From assembly GCA_910577935.1 (NCBI GenBank), contig CAJTOT010000001.1:62001-126000 (forward strand): a DNA stretch of 64,000 nt, given 5' to 3'. Source of the stretch: an uncultured Hungatella sp. Lineage in GTDB: Bacteria; Bacillota; Clostridia; Lachnospirales; Lachnospiraceae. The notes below the pieces were generated by a model, which worked only from the letters and a program-made list of their open reading frames with translations, was not told the DNA's origin and ran no database searches. The first letter of the stretch is position 1; every line of letters begins with the position of its first letter. The translations under genes and the position numbers were made by a program. Positions 34,659-42,414 of the stretch are shown here, piece by piece.

Positions 34659-36062
34659 TCACTGCCACCGCCAGCCCGGATAATATTTATTCTTCAAAGT
34701 CATCTGGTTTCCCTTGGCGAACCCCAGGGCAAACCCGTCCACACACACCAGGCACCAGCCCTTCCTCGGGCCTTCCCCGTCTTCCAGGGCTATGGTCTCC
34801 CCCTTGAGATACCGGATCACCCGCTGGTCGTCTCTGTCAAAGGACACGGTGTTGGCGTACAGTTCCTCTCCGAGAACCATGGCCATGGCCTGGGAAGGTT
34901 CAAACCGTCCCTTTTTCACGGTCCCTACCAACAGCCCCGTCCGAAGATAGCGCAGTCCCAGCCCGGCCCGGAATCCCTCCGGCAGATAACAGATCATGTC
35001 CTGTATGTTCACCAGCCGGGAGCTCTCCCACGTAAGCCTTGTGTCTTCCAGAAAAGCCCGGAGTTCCTTCTCCTCATCCAGATTCACCCGGACCATGGAT
35101 TCCCTCCTGCTCCCGGCTCTGGAGGCCGGCCTTTCTTCCGGAAGGTTCCTCTCACCTCCCCCGCCTCCCTTTCCGGTCTTCTTCCGAAGCAGGGCCATAA
35201 AATGCCCCTCTCCCCGGATCTTGTGGGGAAACAGGCGCAGGCACCCGGAAAGCCCGGCCCCGCCGCAGGCGCCGTCAAACAGGGGAAGGGGGGTCAGTTC
35301 CATATTGGAAAAATTTTCCAGCGCCCACCTGACAGTCTCCTCATCCTCCTGCCTGGAAAAGGTGCAGGTTGAGTACAGCAGGTATCCGCCGGGCTTCAGC
35401 ATCTTCACGGCCTCTTTTAAGATGGCCCTCTGAAGAGGGCTGTAGTGCTTTGGCCCCTTCTCCCTCCAGTCTGCGGTCATGTCCGGGTTCTTCCGGAACA
35501 TCCCCTCCCCCGAGCAGGGGGCATCTACGAGAATCTTGTGAAAAAAGCCGGGAAATGCCGACGCCAGCCGTTCCGGCGTCTCGCTGGTTACACAACTGTT
35601 GCCTATGCCCGACAGCTCTAAATTTTTCAGAAGGGCTTTGGCCCGTGAACTGCTGATATCGTTGGCCACCAGCATGCCCCTGCCCTTTAACCGGGCTCCC
35701 AGCTCCGTGCTCTTTCCTCCGGGAGCGGCGCACAGATCCAGAACCATGTCCCCCGGCTCCACGGGGAGAAGGGAGGCGGGAGTCATGGCGCTTGGCTCCT
35801 GCAGATAGTACAGCCCCGCGTAATAGTAGGGGTCCTTTGACGGGTTGGCGGACTCGTCATAAAAAAAGCCGTTCTCCACCCACCCCACCGGCTCTGTCGG
35901 CCAGGGAAGGCGCTGTCTGCACTCACCGGGAGTCCACCGCAGCGTGTTCACCCGCAGGCCCAGGCTTCTCGGCCGGTCAAAGCTTGCTATATACTGTTCA
36001 TATTCATCTCCCAGCAGAGCCTTCATCTCCCGGCAGAAATTTTCAGGCAGCTCGATCTTCAA
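34659..36062 (-). CDS. RsmF/Sun-family rRNA (cytosine-5) methyltransferase
   Basis: The SAM-binding motif is LDLCAAPGGKSTEL, and the two catalytic cysteines of the NOL1/NOP2/Sun family are in VDAPCSGEGMFRK (about residue 185) and LYSTCTFSRQEDE (about 232). An N-terminal PUA-like linker and a C-terminal RNA-binding region (from about residue 300) make the architecture like that of RsmF/YebU. The full length is 467 residues. The target cytosine is not known. It precedes the RsuA-type synthase by 16 bases, so two rRNA modification enzymes are made together. Confidence 0.9.
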   Translation of the reverse strand: MKIELPENFCREMKALLGDEYEQYIASFDRPRSLGLRVNTLRWTPGECRQRLPWPTEPVGWVENGFFYDESANPSKDPYYYAGLYYLQEPSAMTPASLLPVEPGDMVLDLCAAPGGKSTELGARLKGRGMLVANDISSSRAKALLKNLELSGIGNSCVTSETPERLASAFPGFFHKILVDAPCSGEGMFRKNPDMTADWREKGPKHYSPLQRAILKEAVKMLKPGGYLLYSTCTFSRQEDEETVRWALENFSNMELTPLPLFDGACGGAGLSGCLRLFPHKIRGEGHFMALLRKKTGKGGGGGERNLPEERPASRAGSRRESMVRVNLDEEKELRAFLEDTRLTWESSRLVNIQDMICYLPEGFRAGLGLRYLRTGLLVGTVKKGRFEPSQAMAMVLGEELYANTVSFDRDDQRVIRYLKGETIALEDGEGPRKGWCLVCVDGFALGFAKGNQMTLKNKYYPGWRWQ

Positions 36063-36077
36063 TCATATACCTCCCAC

Positions 36078-36887
36078 TCAGTAATCATACACAAGCCTGT
36101 GATGTTCCAGATACTTAAGTATCCAGTAGGGATTGACGCTCATCTCCTCGTAGTGGTCTGTCCTCAGGTACATTCCCACATGGAGGTGAACGTCAAAATT
36201 GCCGGTGGTTCCCTCCACGGCAGAGTATCCGGTATCCCCCATAAATCCCAGCAGCTCCCCGGCTCTCACCGTGTCTCCCCGGACCCACTGCCGGCTGTAA
36301 TCGTAGAGATGGGCATAGTAAATATACAGGCCCGACGCCGCGCGGATGCCTATCCGCCAGCCGCCCTGCTCCAGCCATCCCACATTCTCCACCGCCCCGT
36401 CGCTGATGCTGACCACGGGGTAAAAGCCTCTCGGCCGCTCCATTCCCATGATGTCGCAGCCCTCATGCTTCCGATCGCCGCCGTAGGTTCTCTCCTCCAT
36501 CCATCCGTTCTCGTAGGCCACATCCGGCGTGTCCGGCCTGGTGCTTTCAGGTATGGGAAAATATTTCAGATCGCCGAATACGGCCTGGTAGCCGTGAAGG
36601 AGCTTTCTGTATTCCACCGGCCTTCTCTCGGAAATCAGGGGATTGGCCTTTAAAGCCTCCCCCTCCTTAAGGCCGGTGAGGTCGTACTCATGTTCTACCA
36701 TGAGAGACGTGAGCATCTCCATATCCAGATTTTCTTCCGACGCCAGCCTCTCTCCCAGCGCCATGGCCCGGAAGTCGTCGCTCTCCCAGGTGTACCCGTC
36801 CAGCTGATAGAAATCAGGATTAAAGACCAGATAGTCAGTCACCGTCACCTGAAATACTGCCAGAAGAATCAGCAAAAGCAGCCGCAT
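36078..36887 (-). CDS. M23-family (LytM-type) peptidase
   Basis: The protein starts with a hydrophobic signal or anchor segment (RLLLLILLAVFQVTVTDYL). The metallo-endopeptidase domain at the C-terminus has HEGCDIMG (His about 142, Asp about 146) and the closing HLHVG (about 232-236), so both zinc motifs are intact. Such enzymes cut peptide bridges in peptidoglycan; clostridial members sometimes act in sporulation (SpoIIQ-like), but here the role is open. The start at ATG 36887 has AAGGAG 9 bases upstream. It is divergent from the ylbJ homologue, with only about 50 bases between them. Confidence 0.85.
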   Translation of the reverse strand: MRLLLLILLAVFQVTVTDYLVFNPDFYQLDGYTWESDDFRAMALGERLASEENLDMEMLTSLMVEHEYDLTGLKEGEALKANPLISERRPVEYRKLLHGYQAVFGDLKYFPIPESTRPDTPDVAYENGWMEERTYGGDRKHEGCDIMGMERPRGFYPVVSISDGAVENVGWLEQGGWRIGIRAASGLYIYYAHLYDYSRQWVRGDTVRAGELLGFMGDTGYSAVEGTTGNFDVHLHVGMYLRTDHYEEMSVNPYWILKYLEHHRLVYDY

Positions 36888-36939
36888 ATCCGCTTCTCCT
36901 TCGCTCATATAGTGTATAAAACATCTTATTCTGGTGACT

Positions 36940-37860
36940 ATGAAAAAATCCTTCTTTCCGGCCATGGCCGTCATCGCCCTGGTCCTTCTGCTGACTCACC
37001 CGGCTCTGTCCTTTAAAGGGGCAAGCCGCGGGCTGCTCCTGTGGTACAAGACTGTTCTCCCCACCCTGCTGCCCTTCATGATATGCTCCGGACTCATCGT
37101 CTCTCTTGGGGGAATCCGCCTCCTCACCGCCCCTGTGAGACCGGTGTTTAAGAGGCTGTTTGGCATGTCCGACGCAGGCTGCTACGTGATGGTGTCAGGC
37201 CTGCTCTGCGGCTACCCTATGGGGGCAAAAACCTGCGGGGAATTCGTGGACGAGGGGAGAATCTCCCCCTCGGAGGGACGGTATCTCCTGTCTGTCAGCA
37301 ATCACCCGAGCCCCATGTTCCTTCTGGGCTATGCGGCGCCGGCGGCAGGGGCTTTTCTCCCCGTCCCCCTCATGCTGGCCGCCATATACCTTCCTCTCAT
37401 CCCCATGGCCTTTCTGTCCCGGCAGATTTACGGCGCAGGGGAAAACTCTGCCGCTCTCCCTGAATCCAGGAAAAACCGCCAGTCCTTCGACCAGTCCATG
37501 ATGAATTCCTTTGAGGTCATGATAAAAATAGGCGGCTATATCATGCTGTTCTCCATCCTGGCAGAGTTTGTGGAGCAGATACAGTCCGTCTCCCCGGCGG
37601 CGAAAGCCTGCCTCCTGGGCATTGTGGAGATCACCACAGGCATCCGGGCGCTGTCCCGGACGCTGACGGGAATCCCCCTGGGAGCGGCGCTGTGCTTCGT
37701 CTCGGCCTTCGGAGGCCTCTGCGGCCTTTTTCAGACCAGAAGCGTCCTGAAAAGCCCCCGCCTCTCCATATCTCACTACCTTCTGTGGAAGCTGCTCCAC
37801 GGCTGCCTGTCCATGGCAGTATTTACGCTTCTGGCATATATGCTCCTTCCTGGCCGCTGA
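36940..37860 (+). CDS. ylbJ: YlbJ-like sporulation integral membrane protein
   Basis: The 306-residue membrane protein has about eight hydrophobic segments and two motifs of the YlbJ/nucleoside-recognition type: LLCGYPMGAKTCGE and SNHPSPMFLLGY. In Bacillus, ylbJ is expressed in the mother cell and needed for efficient spore formation. It sits near coaD and rsmD, the same neighbourhood as in Bacillus (ylbH-coaD-ylbJ), which supports the name. The start is ATG 36940 or GTG 36934; neither has a clear Shine-Dalgarno. Its 3' end overlaps the convergent coiled-coil gene by 38 bases. Confidence 0.85.
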   Translation: MKKSFFPAMAVIALVLLLTHPALSFKGASRGLLLWYKTVLPTLLPFMICSGLIVSLGGIRLLTAPVRPVFKRLFGMSDAGCYVMVSGLLCGYPMGAKTCGEFVDEGRISPSEGRYLLSVSNHPSPMFLLGYAAPAAGAFLPVPLMLAAIYLPLIPMAFLSRQIYGAGENSAALPESRKNRQSFDQSMMNSFEVMIKIGGYIMLFSILAEFVEQIQSVSPAAKACLLGIVEITTGIRALSRTLTGIPLGAALCFVSAFGGLCGLFQTRSVLKSPRLSISHYLLWKLLHGCLSMAVFTLLAYMLLPGR

Positions 37861-38404
37861 CCGCCGGGTCCGCCACCAGCTCGTTCCGGTTGCTGCTGAC
37901 TATGTCATAGCTGGACTGCATGGCCGCGAGAAAGGCCCCCAGCCGTTCCTGGGCGTCCCCCATGGTGCCTGAGATAATATTCTGCACGTTTCTGAGAATG
38001 TCGTCTGTGTACACGATGGCGCCCTGGCGGATGTTGTTGGCATCACCCACTGCCGCGTCGATGATAGACTGGGCCTGGACCTTGGCATCCTCCACGATCT
38101 GGTTGGCCGTGGCGTAGGCCCTCTGCATGATCTCGTGCTCGTTGACCAGCTCGTTGGTCTGGGCGGTAGCCTCCTGTATCATGTTGTCGGCCTGGTATCT
38201 GGCTTCGCTGAGTATGGCGTCCTGATTGCTGATAATCTTCTGATACTGCTTGATCTCGTCGGGAATCCTGAGCCGCAGCTCCACCAGAAGCTCCTCCAGC
38301 TCCTCCTTGTTGACAATGATCTTTGTATTGTTAGACAGCGCCTGATACTTGCAGCTGTCGATATATTCTTCGATTTCACCGATTAACTGTTCAATTCTGC
38401 TCAT
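37823..38404 (-). CDS. Coiled-coil protein next to coaD
   Basis: The 193-residue product is almost wholly helical and predicted to form a long coiled coil (about 45-165, for example QADNMIQEATAQTNELVNEH), in the style of DivIVA-like or ATP synthase b/H-type stalk proteins. No membrane segment is visible. AAGGAG lies 11 bases before the ATG. It follows coaD by about 60 bases and collides head-on with ylbJ, overlapping it by 38 bases. It is a conserved-looking neighbour of coaD in Lachnospiraceae, but I cannot give a function. Confidence 0.78.
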   Translation of the reverse strand: MSRIEQLIGEIEEYIDSCKYQALSNNTKIIVNKEELEELLVELRLRIPDEIKQYQKIISNQDAILSEARYQADNMIQEATAQTNELVNEHEIMQRAYATANQIVEDAKVQAQSIIDAAVGDANNIRQGAIVYTDDILRNVQNIISGTMGDAQERLGAFLAAMQSSYDIVSSNRNELVADPAVSGQEGAYMPEA

Positions 38405-38464
38405 AGTATGTAGCCTCTCCTTTTCGATAATATGATATATGACCCTTGGACCCCGGTGTCATAA

Positions 38465-38968
38465 TCATCGAGCCGGGCGTCCGTTTTTGACATCTTCCGC
38501 TCTCGAAAGAACCTTCACTGCGATCTCGGGAGCGACAAAAGCGCTGATGTCGCCTTGATACATGGCGATCTCTTTCACAATACTGGAACTGAGATATGAA
38601 TATTTCAAATTAGTGGTCAGGAAAATGGTATCGATCCCAGGAGAAATCACGCGATTTGTCTGGGACATCTGCAATTCATACTCAAAGTCCGTGATGGCGC
38701 GCAGGCCTCTGACGATGACATCGGCCCGGCAGTTCCTCACAAAGTCTACCAGAAGTCCGTCAAATGCCAGTATCTCGATATTGGGCAGATGCCCGGTAAC
38801 GCTTTTTAACATATTAACACGTTCTTGGACAGAAAACAACGGAGATTTTGAATTATTCTTCAAAACTCCCACAATCACTTTGTCCATGATTTTTGAACTT
38901 CTCTCAATAATATCCTGGTGTCCTAAAGTAACCGGGTCAAAGCTGCCCGGATATACAGCAACCGCCAT
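38465..38968 (-). CDS. coaD: Phosphopantetheine adenylyltransferase
   Basis: CoaD makes dephospho-CoA from ATP and 4'-phosphopantetheine. The nucleotidyltransferase motif is YPGSFDPVTLGHQDII (TxGH type), Arg in IVRGLRAITDFEYE contacts the substrate, and the C-terminal motif is LSSSIVKEIA, where the more usual form is ISST. The length of 167 residues is typical. It starts 13 bases after rsmD ends, and the pair is likely one transcript. The gene order rsmD-coaD is widespread in Firmicutes. Confidence 0.96.
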   Translation of the reverse strand: MAVAVYPGSFDPVTLGHQDIIERSSKIMDKVIVGVLKNNSKSPLFSVQERVNMLKSVTGHLPNIEILAFDGLLVDFVRNCRADVIVRGLRAITDFEYELQMSQTNRVISPGIDTIFLTTNLKYSYLSSSIVKEIAMYQGDISAFVAPEIAVKVLSRAEDVKNGRPAR

Positions 38969-38981
38969 AAATAAGCTTCTC

Positions 38982-39542
38982 CTATTCCGCCTTTTTTTCT
39001 ATAAATACATGCTTGTTTGTCTTGTACTCCTTATTCTTGACAATAGCAAACCCAATATTCTCCAGATAAGAAAAATCTGTCTCCCTTGAGGCTTCCGCGA
39101 TGATTAAAGTTTCCTGGTGAATCAGACTGGAATCTTTCAGATACTCCAGCACTTTTTTCTCCCACTCCATATTGTAAGGCGGGTCCATAAACACGGTGTC
39201 AAAGGACTGTCCCGTCCCCTCCAGCCTTCTCAGGGCCGCCAGCGCGTCACATGTCATAACCGCAGCTTTTTCCTCCAGTCTGGCGGCCTTGAGATTCTGC
39301 CTGATACAGTCTGCGGCCTTCTGGTTCTGTTCCACAAAGACAGCCCTTGCGGCGCCTCTGCTCAGGGCTTCGATGCCGATTCCGCCGCTCCCGGCAAAAC
39401 AGTCCAGAAAACTGGTCTGCGCCAGACGGTTCTGTATCATGTTAAACAATGTCTCTTTGATTCTGTCTGTAGTCGGACGGGTATCCGGACCCTCCACGGT
39501 TTTCAGCTGAATTCTCCTGGCGCTTCCTGCAATCACTCTCAT
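38982..39542 (-). CDS. rsmD: 16S rRNA (guanine-N2)-methyltransferase RsmD
   Basis: RsmD methylates G966 (E. coli numbering) of 16S rRNA. The N-terminus MRVIAGSARRIQLKTVEG and RPTTDRIKETLFNMI are typical, the SAM motif is LDCFAGSGGIGIEALSRGA, and the catalytic motif is DPPY in FMDPPYNMEW. The 186-residue length is normal. GAGGAG lies 8 bases before the ATG. It follows a spore protein gene whose terminator separates the two, so it should have its own promoter in the short gap. Confidence 0.94.
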   Translation of the reverse strand: MRVIAGSARRIQLKTVEGPDTRPTTDRIKETLFNMIQNRLAQTSFLDCFAGSGGIGIEALSRGAARAVFVEQNQKAADCIRQNLKAARLEEKAAVMTCDALAALRRLEGTGQSFDTVFMDPPYNMEWEKKVLEYLKDSSLIHQETLIIAEASRETDFSYLENIGFAIVKNKEYKTNKHVFIEKKAE

Positions 39543-39622
39543 ATATCTGCTCCTCTGTTTTTATGTCTACAAGTATAATCGCTTTTTTTTTCTGCCACAA
39601 GATATTTCTCATATATTTTTGC

Positions 39623-39659
39623 AAAAAAGAAACCCCGGACAGCCTCTAGACCATCCGGG
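39623..39659 (-). terminator. Terminator of the SASP gene
   Basis: On the minus strand CCCGGA (39654-39659) pairs with TCCGGG (39634-39639), followed by TTTCTTTTTT. It directly follows the spore protein gene. Confidence 0.85.
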
Positions 39660-39685
39660 ATATTCTTTTGATTTATATCGGCTTT

Positions 39686-39892
39686 TTACTTACCGGCCAT
39701 CTGCTTCTCCTGGGCTTCGATCATCTTCTTCACCATATAGCCGCCTACGGAACCGTTCTGGGCAGATGTCAGGTTGCCGTTGTATCCGTTGGTCAGCGGC
39801 ACGCCGATCTCCCCTGCAACTTCCATTTTGAATTTGTCCATAGCCTCTCTTGCCTCTGGTACGTTAGTTGTGTTTGAAGATTTGTTAGACAT
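39686..39892 (-). CDS. Alpha/beta-type small acid-soluble spore protein
   Basis: The 68-residue protein has the GPR protease site region KFKMEVAGEIGVPL and the DNA-binding C-terminal motif NGNLTSAQNGSVGGYMVKKM. These proteins coat and protect spore DNA and are degraded during germination, so the organism forms spores. The ATG at 39892 has a good AGGAGG upstream. A sequence CATAATA (39942-39948 on the minus strand) fits the -10 pattern of sigma-G promoters, but I find no good -35 at the proper distance. The gene is flanked by its own terminator, between rsmD and recG. Confidence 0.95.
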   Translation of the reverse strand: MSNKSSNTTNVPEAREAMDKFKMEVAGEIGVPLTNGYNGNLTSAQNGSVGGYMVKKMIEAQEKQMAGK

Positions 39893-40016
39893 AGTAAAAC
39901 GCCTCCTTGTTTTCTGTGTGTTGGTTAATTGCTACACTCCTATTATGTGCCTGCTGAAAAATAATACACTAGAAGGTTCTGCGTAATATGTCATTTTTTA
40001 ACAGATGGATATCCGG

Positions 40017-42074
40017 TTACAGATTCAGCTTCTCATAGCTTCTCTCCAGATATTCCTCCAGCCGTCTTTTAAGTTCCCGGTGCTCTTCAAACTCAAGTCC
40101 TCCGTCCTCGGCTAACAGAACCGTCACTTCCTCCGAAACGTTTTTTAAAACATTGGCGTCTGTAAATATGTCCGCCAGCTTAAACTCCATGTCCCCGCTC
40201 TGACGGATTCCGAAGATGTCCCCCGGCCCCCGGAGCTTTAAATCCTCGGAGGCGATATAAAATCCGTCGTTGGACCGGTTTAAGATGTCTAAGCGCTCCT
40301 GGGTTCCCTCCTGATCGCCGCAGTTGACCATGATGCAGTAGGACTGGTATTTTCCTCTCCCCACCCTGCCTCTCAGCTGATGGAGCTGGGCAAGACCGAA
40401 GCGCTCCGCGTTCTCGATCATCATCACCGTGGCGTTGGGTACGTTGACCCCCACCTCGATGACCGTGGTGGACACCAGGACCTGAATCTCCCCGGCGGCA
40501 AACCGCTCCATGATCTGATTCTTTTCTTTGCCTTTCATCTTTCCGTGAAGGTACTGGATCTCGGCCTCCGGCAGCTCTTTCCTCAGAGTCTTGGTGTAGT
40601 CCAGCACGTTCTCTGCGTCCATCATCTCGCTGGCCTCCACCATGGGGCAGATCACATATGCCTGCCGCCCCTCCGCCAGCTGTTTTTTTATAAAACCGTA
40701 GGCGTTCTTTCTGTATCCCGTGTTCACCACGCAGTTCTTCACAGGGAGGCGGTCCGCCGGCATCTGGTCGATCACCGAGATGTCCAGGTCTCCGTAGAGA
40801 ATGATGGCCAGGGTCCTGGGAATAGGGGTGGCGCTCATGACCATCACATGGGGTTCCTCCCCCTTGCCTCCCAGCATCTCCCGCTGGCCCACGCCGAACC
40901 TGTGCTGCTCGTCGGTGATCACCAGACCCAGCCGGTCATACACCACCTTCTCCTGGATCAGGGCGTGGGTTCCTACGATGATGTCCGCCTCATGGCTTCC
41001 TATCTTCTCATATGCCGTCCGCTTTTCTTTCGCCGTCATGGACCCTGTGACCAGCACCGGAACCTTGTCGATCCCGTAGGTCTCAAACAGCTCTCTCATG
41101 CCCTCGAAGTGCTGCCTGGCCAAAACCTCCGTGGGCGCCATCATGGCCCCCTGGAAGCCGTTGTAAGCCGCCATGAGGAGGGCCAGAACCGCGACGATGG
41201 TTTTTCCCGAGCCCACATCCCCCTGGACCAGGCGGTTCATGGTCAGGCCGCCGGTTAAGTCCCTCTCCACTTCTTCCAGAACCCTGGACTGGGCGGCCGT
41301 CAGTCGGTAGGGAAGACGTTTTACCAGCTCCCCGATGTGAGGGACCGGTTTCATCACACAGCTGCTGCGCCTGTCCTGCCTCTTCTCCTTCAGGCGCCGC
41401 ACCGCCAGGATAAAGAGGAAAAACTCGTCGAACACCAGCCGTTTCCTGGCAAAGAGCAGCTCCTGTCGGTTTTTTGGAAAATGGATATGCTCCACGGCGT
41501 AGTTGTACTCTGCCAGGCCGTATTTTTTCCGCATGTCGGCAGGAAGGTACTCCCTCTCCATCCGGCGGGCTTTAAGAGCCTGGGCCACTGCCCTGGTGAT
41601 GGCCTTGTTGCCCAGTCCCTTGGTCTGGCCGTAAACCGGCTGCATAGTCTCCATCATGGCCTTATAGCTCTCCCTGGTGAAGATCTCCGGCTGCTCCATG
41701 GTGAGGCGGTTGTTTTTCTTCACCACCTTCCCATAAAAAATATGGCAGGTTCCTGCCTGCAGAGTGTTCTTGAGAAAAGGCATGTTGAACCAGGTCAGCT
41801 GCAGAGAACCGGTGATGTCCTTCAAAGAGGTTGTGATCACCTGGGTGCGCTGGAAGGCGCGGACGGATGCCGTCTTCTGGAGAATCCCCTCCACTGCCCC
41901 CGTCATATCCGGCTTAAGCTCTCCTATGGGAACCGGCGCCTCATACGCATGATAATCCCTGGGATAATAGCCTATGAGATCCCCCACAGTGAACACTCCC
42001 AGCTTCTCAAACAGCTTCCCGGTCTTCTCCCCGATTCCTTTCAGGGATCGGATGGATTCCTGATTGTTCCCCAT
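40017..42074 (-). CDS. recG: ATP-dependent DNA helicase RecG
   Basis: RecG remodels stalled forks and branched DNA. The N-terminal wedge/OB region (about 1-200) is followed by superfamily 2 helicase motifs: QGDVGSGKT (Walker A), MAPTEVLARQH, TDEQHRFGV (DExH) and MSATPIPRTLA, and later LHQLRGRVGRGKYQSYC. The length of 685 residues matches RecG. I start it at ATG 42074 (MGNNQESIRSL), preceded by AAGGA at about 10 bases; the open frame runs 36 codons farther but through a terminator hairpin. It is upstream of the SASP and rsmD genes. Confidence 0.95.
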   Translation of the reverse strand: MGNNQESIRSLKGIGEKTGKLFEKLGVFTVGDLIGYYPRDYHAYEAPVPIGELKPDMTGAVEGILQKTASVRAFQRTQVITTSLKDITGSLQLTWFNMPFLKNTLQAGTCHIFYGKVVKKNNRLTMEQPEIFTRESYKAMMETMQPVYGQTKGLGNKAITRAVAQALKARRMEREYLPADMRKKYGLAEYNYAVEHIHFPKNRQELLFARKRLVFDEFFLFILAVRRLKEKRQDRRSSCVMKPVPHIGELVKRLPYRLTAAQSRVLEEVERDLTGGLTMNRLVQGDVGSGKTIVAVLALLMAAYNGFQGAMMAPTEVLARQHFEGMRELFETYGIDKVPVLVTGSMTAKEKRTAYEKIGSHEADIIVGTHALIQEKVVYDRLGLVITDEQHRFGVGQREMLGGKGEEPHVMVMSATPIPRTLAIILYGDLDISVIDQMPADRLPVKNCVVNTGYRKNAYGFIKKQLAEGRQAYVICPMVEASEMMDAENVLDYTKTLRKELPEAEIQYLHGKMKGKEKNQIMERFAAGEIQVLVSTTVIEVGVNVPNATVMMIENAERFGLAQLHQLRGRVGRGKYQSYCIMVNCGDQEGTQERLDILNRSNDGFYIASEDLKLRGPGDIFGIRQSGDMEFKLADIFTDANVLKNVSEEVTVLLAEDGGLEFEEHRELKRRLEEYLERSYEKLNL

Positions 42075-42103
42075 CTGTGTCTGCTTCCTTTCTGTGATTC
42101 CCG

Positions 42104-42136
42104 AAAAAGGACCGACACATCTGTGTGCGCCGGTCC
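42104..42136 (-). terminator. Terminator between the fakA run and recG
   Basis: GGACCG and CGGTCC (42131-42136 and 42109-42114) form the stem on the minus strand, with CACA and TGTG inside, followed by TTTTT at 42104-42108. The other strand also has a TTTT tract after the stem. Confidence 0.75.
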
Positions 42137-42174
42137 CCTTTTCCCGCTTTTGCAATTGTCGGCATGGCGGACTG

Positions 42175-42375
42175 TCAGCCATTCTCCTTCACCGCGCGGC
42201 ACCAGGCCTCCATCCCTTCGCCGGATATGGACACCTTCACCGCCGGGGCTGCCCCGTCAGCTCCAGGCAGCTTCTCCGCCAGAAGCCGGCTCACGGCCTT
42301 CCTCTCCTTCACGGCAGTTCTCTCCCGCCCCGGAACACGGGTCAGGGAGGTGAGCAAATCGGGCTGAATCTTCAT
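42175..42375 (-). CDS. Small unknown protein after fakA
   Basis: A 66-codon frame starts with ATG at 42375, preceded by GGGGAG at a 6-base distance, 40 bases after fakA. The product is hydrophilic and slightly basic, starting MKIQPDLLTSLTRVPGRERT, and without a membrane segment. I do not recognise it. The good ribosome-binding site and the terminator that follows favour a real gene, but the GC-rich coding pattern is not decisive. Confidence 0.5.
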   Translation of the reverse strand: MKIQPDLLTSLTRVPGRERTAVKERKAVSRLLAEKLPGADGAAPAVKVSISGEGMEAWCRAVKENG

Positions 42376-42414
42376 AACATACTCCCCCGTTCTCAATTGG
42401 GCCGGTTTCCTTGT

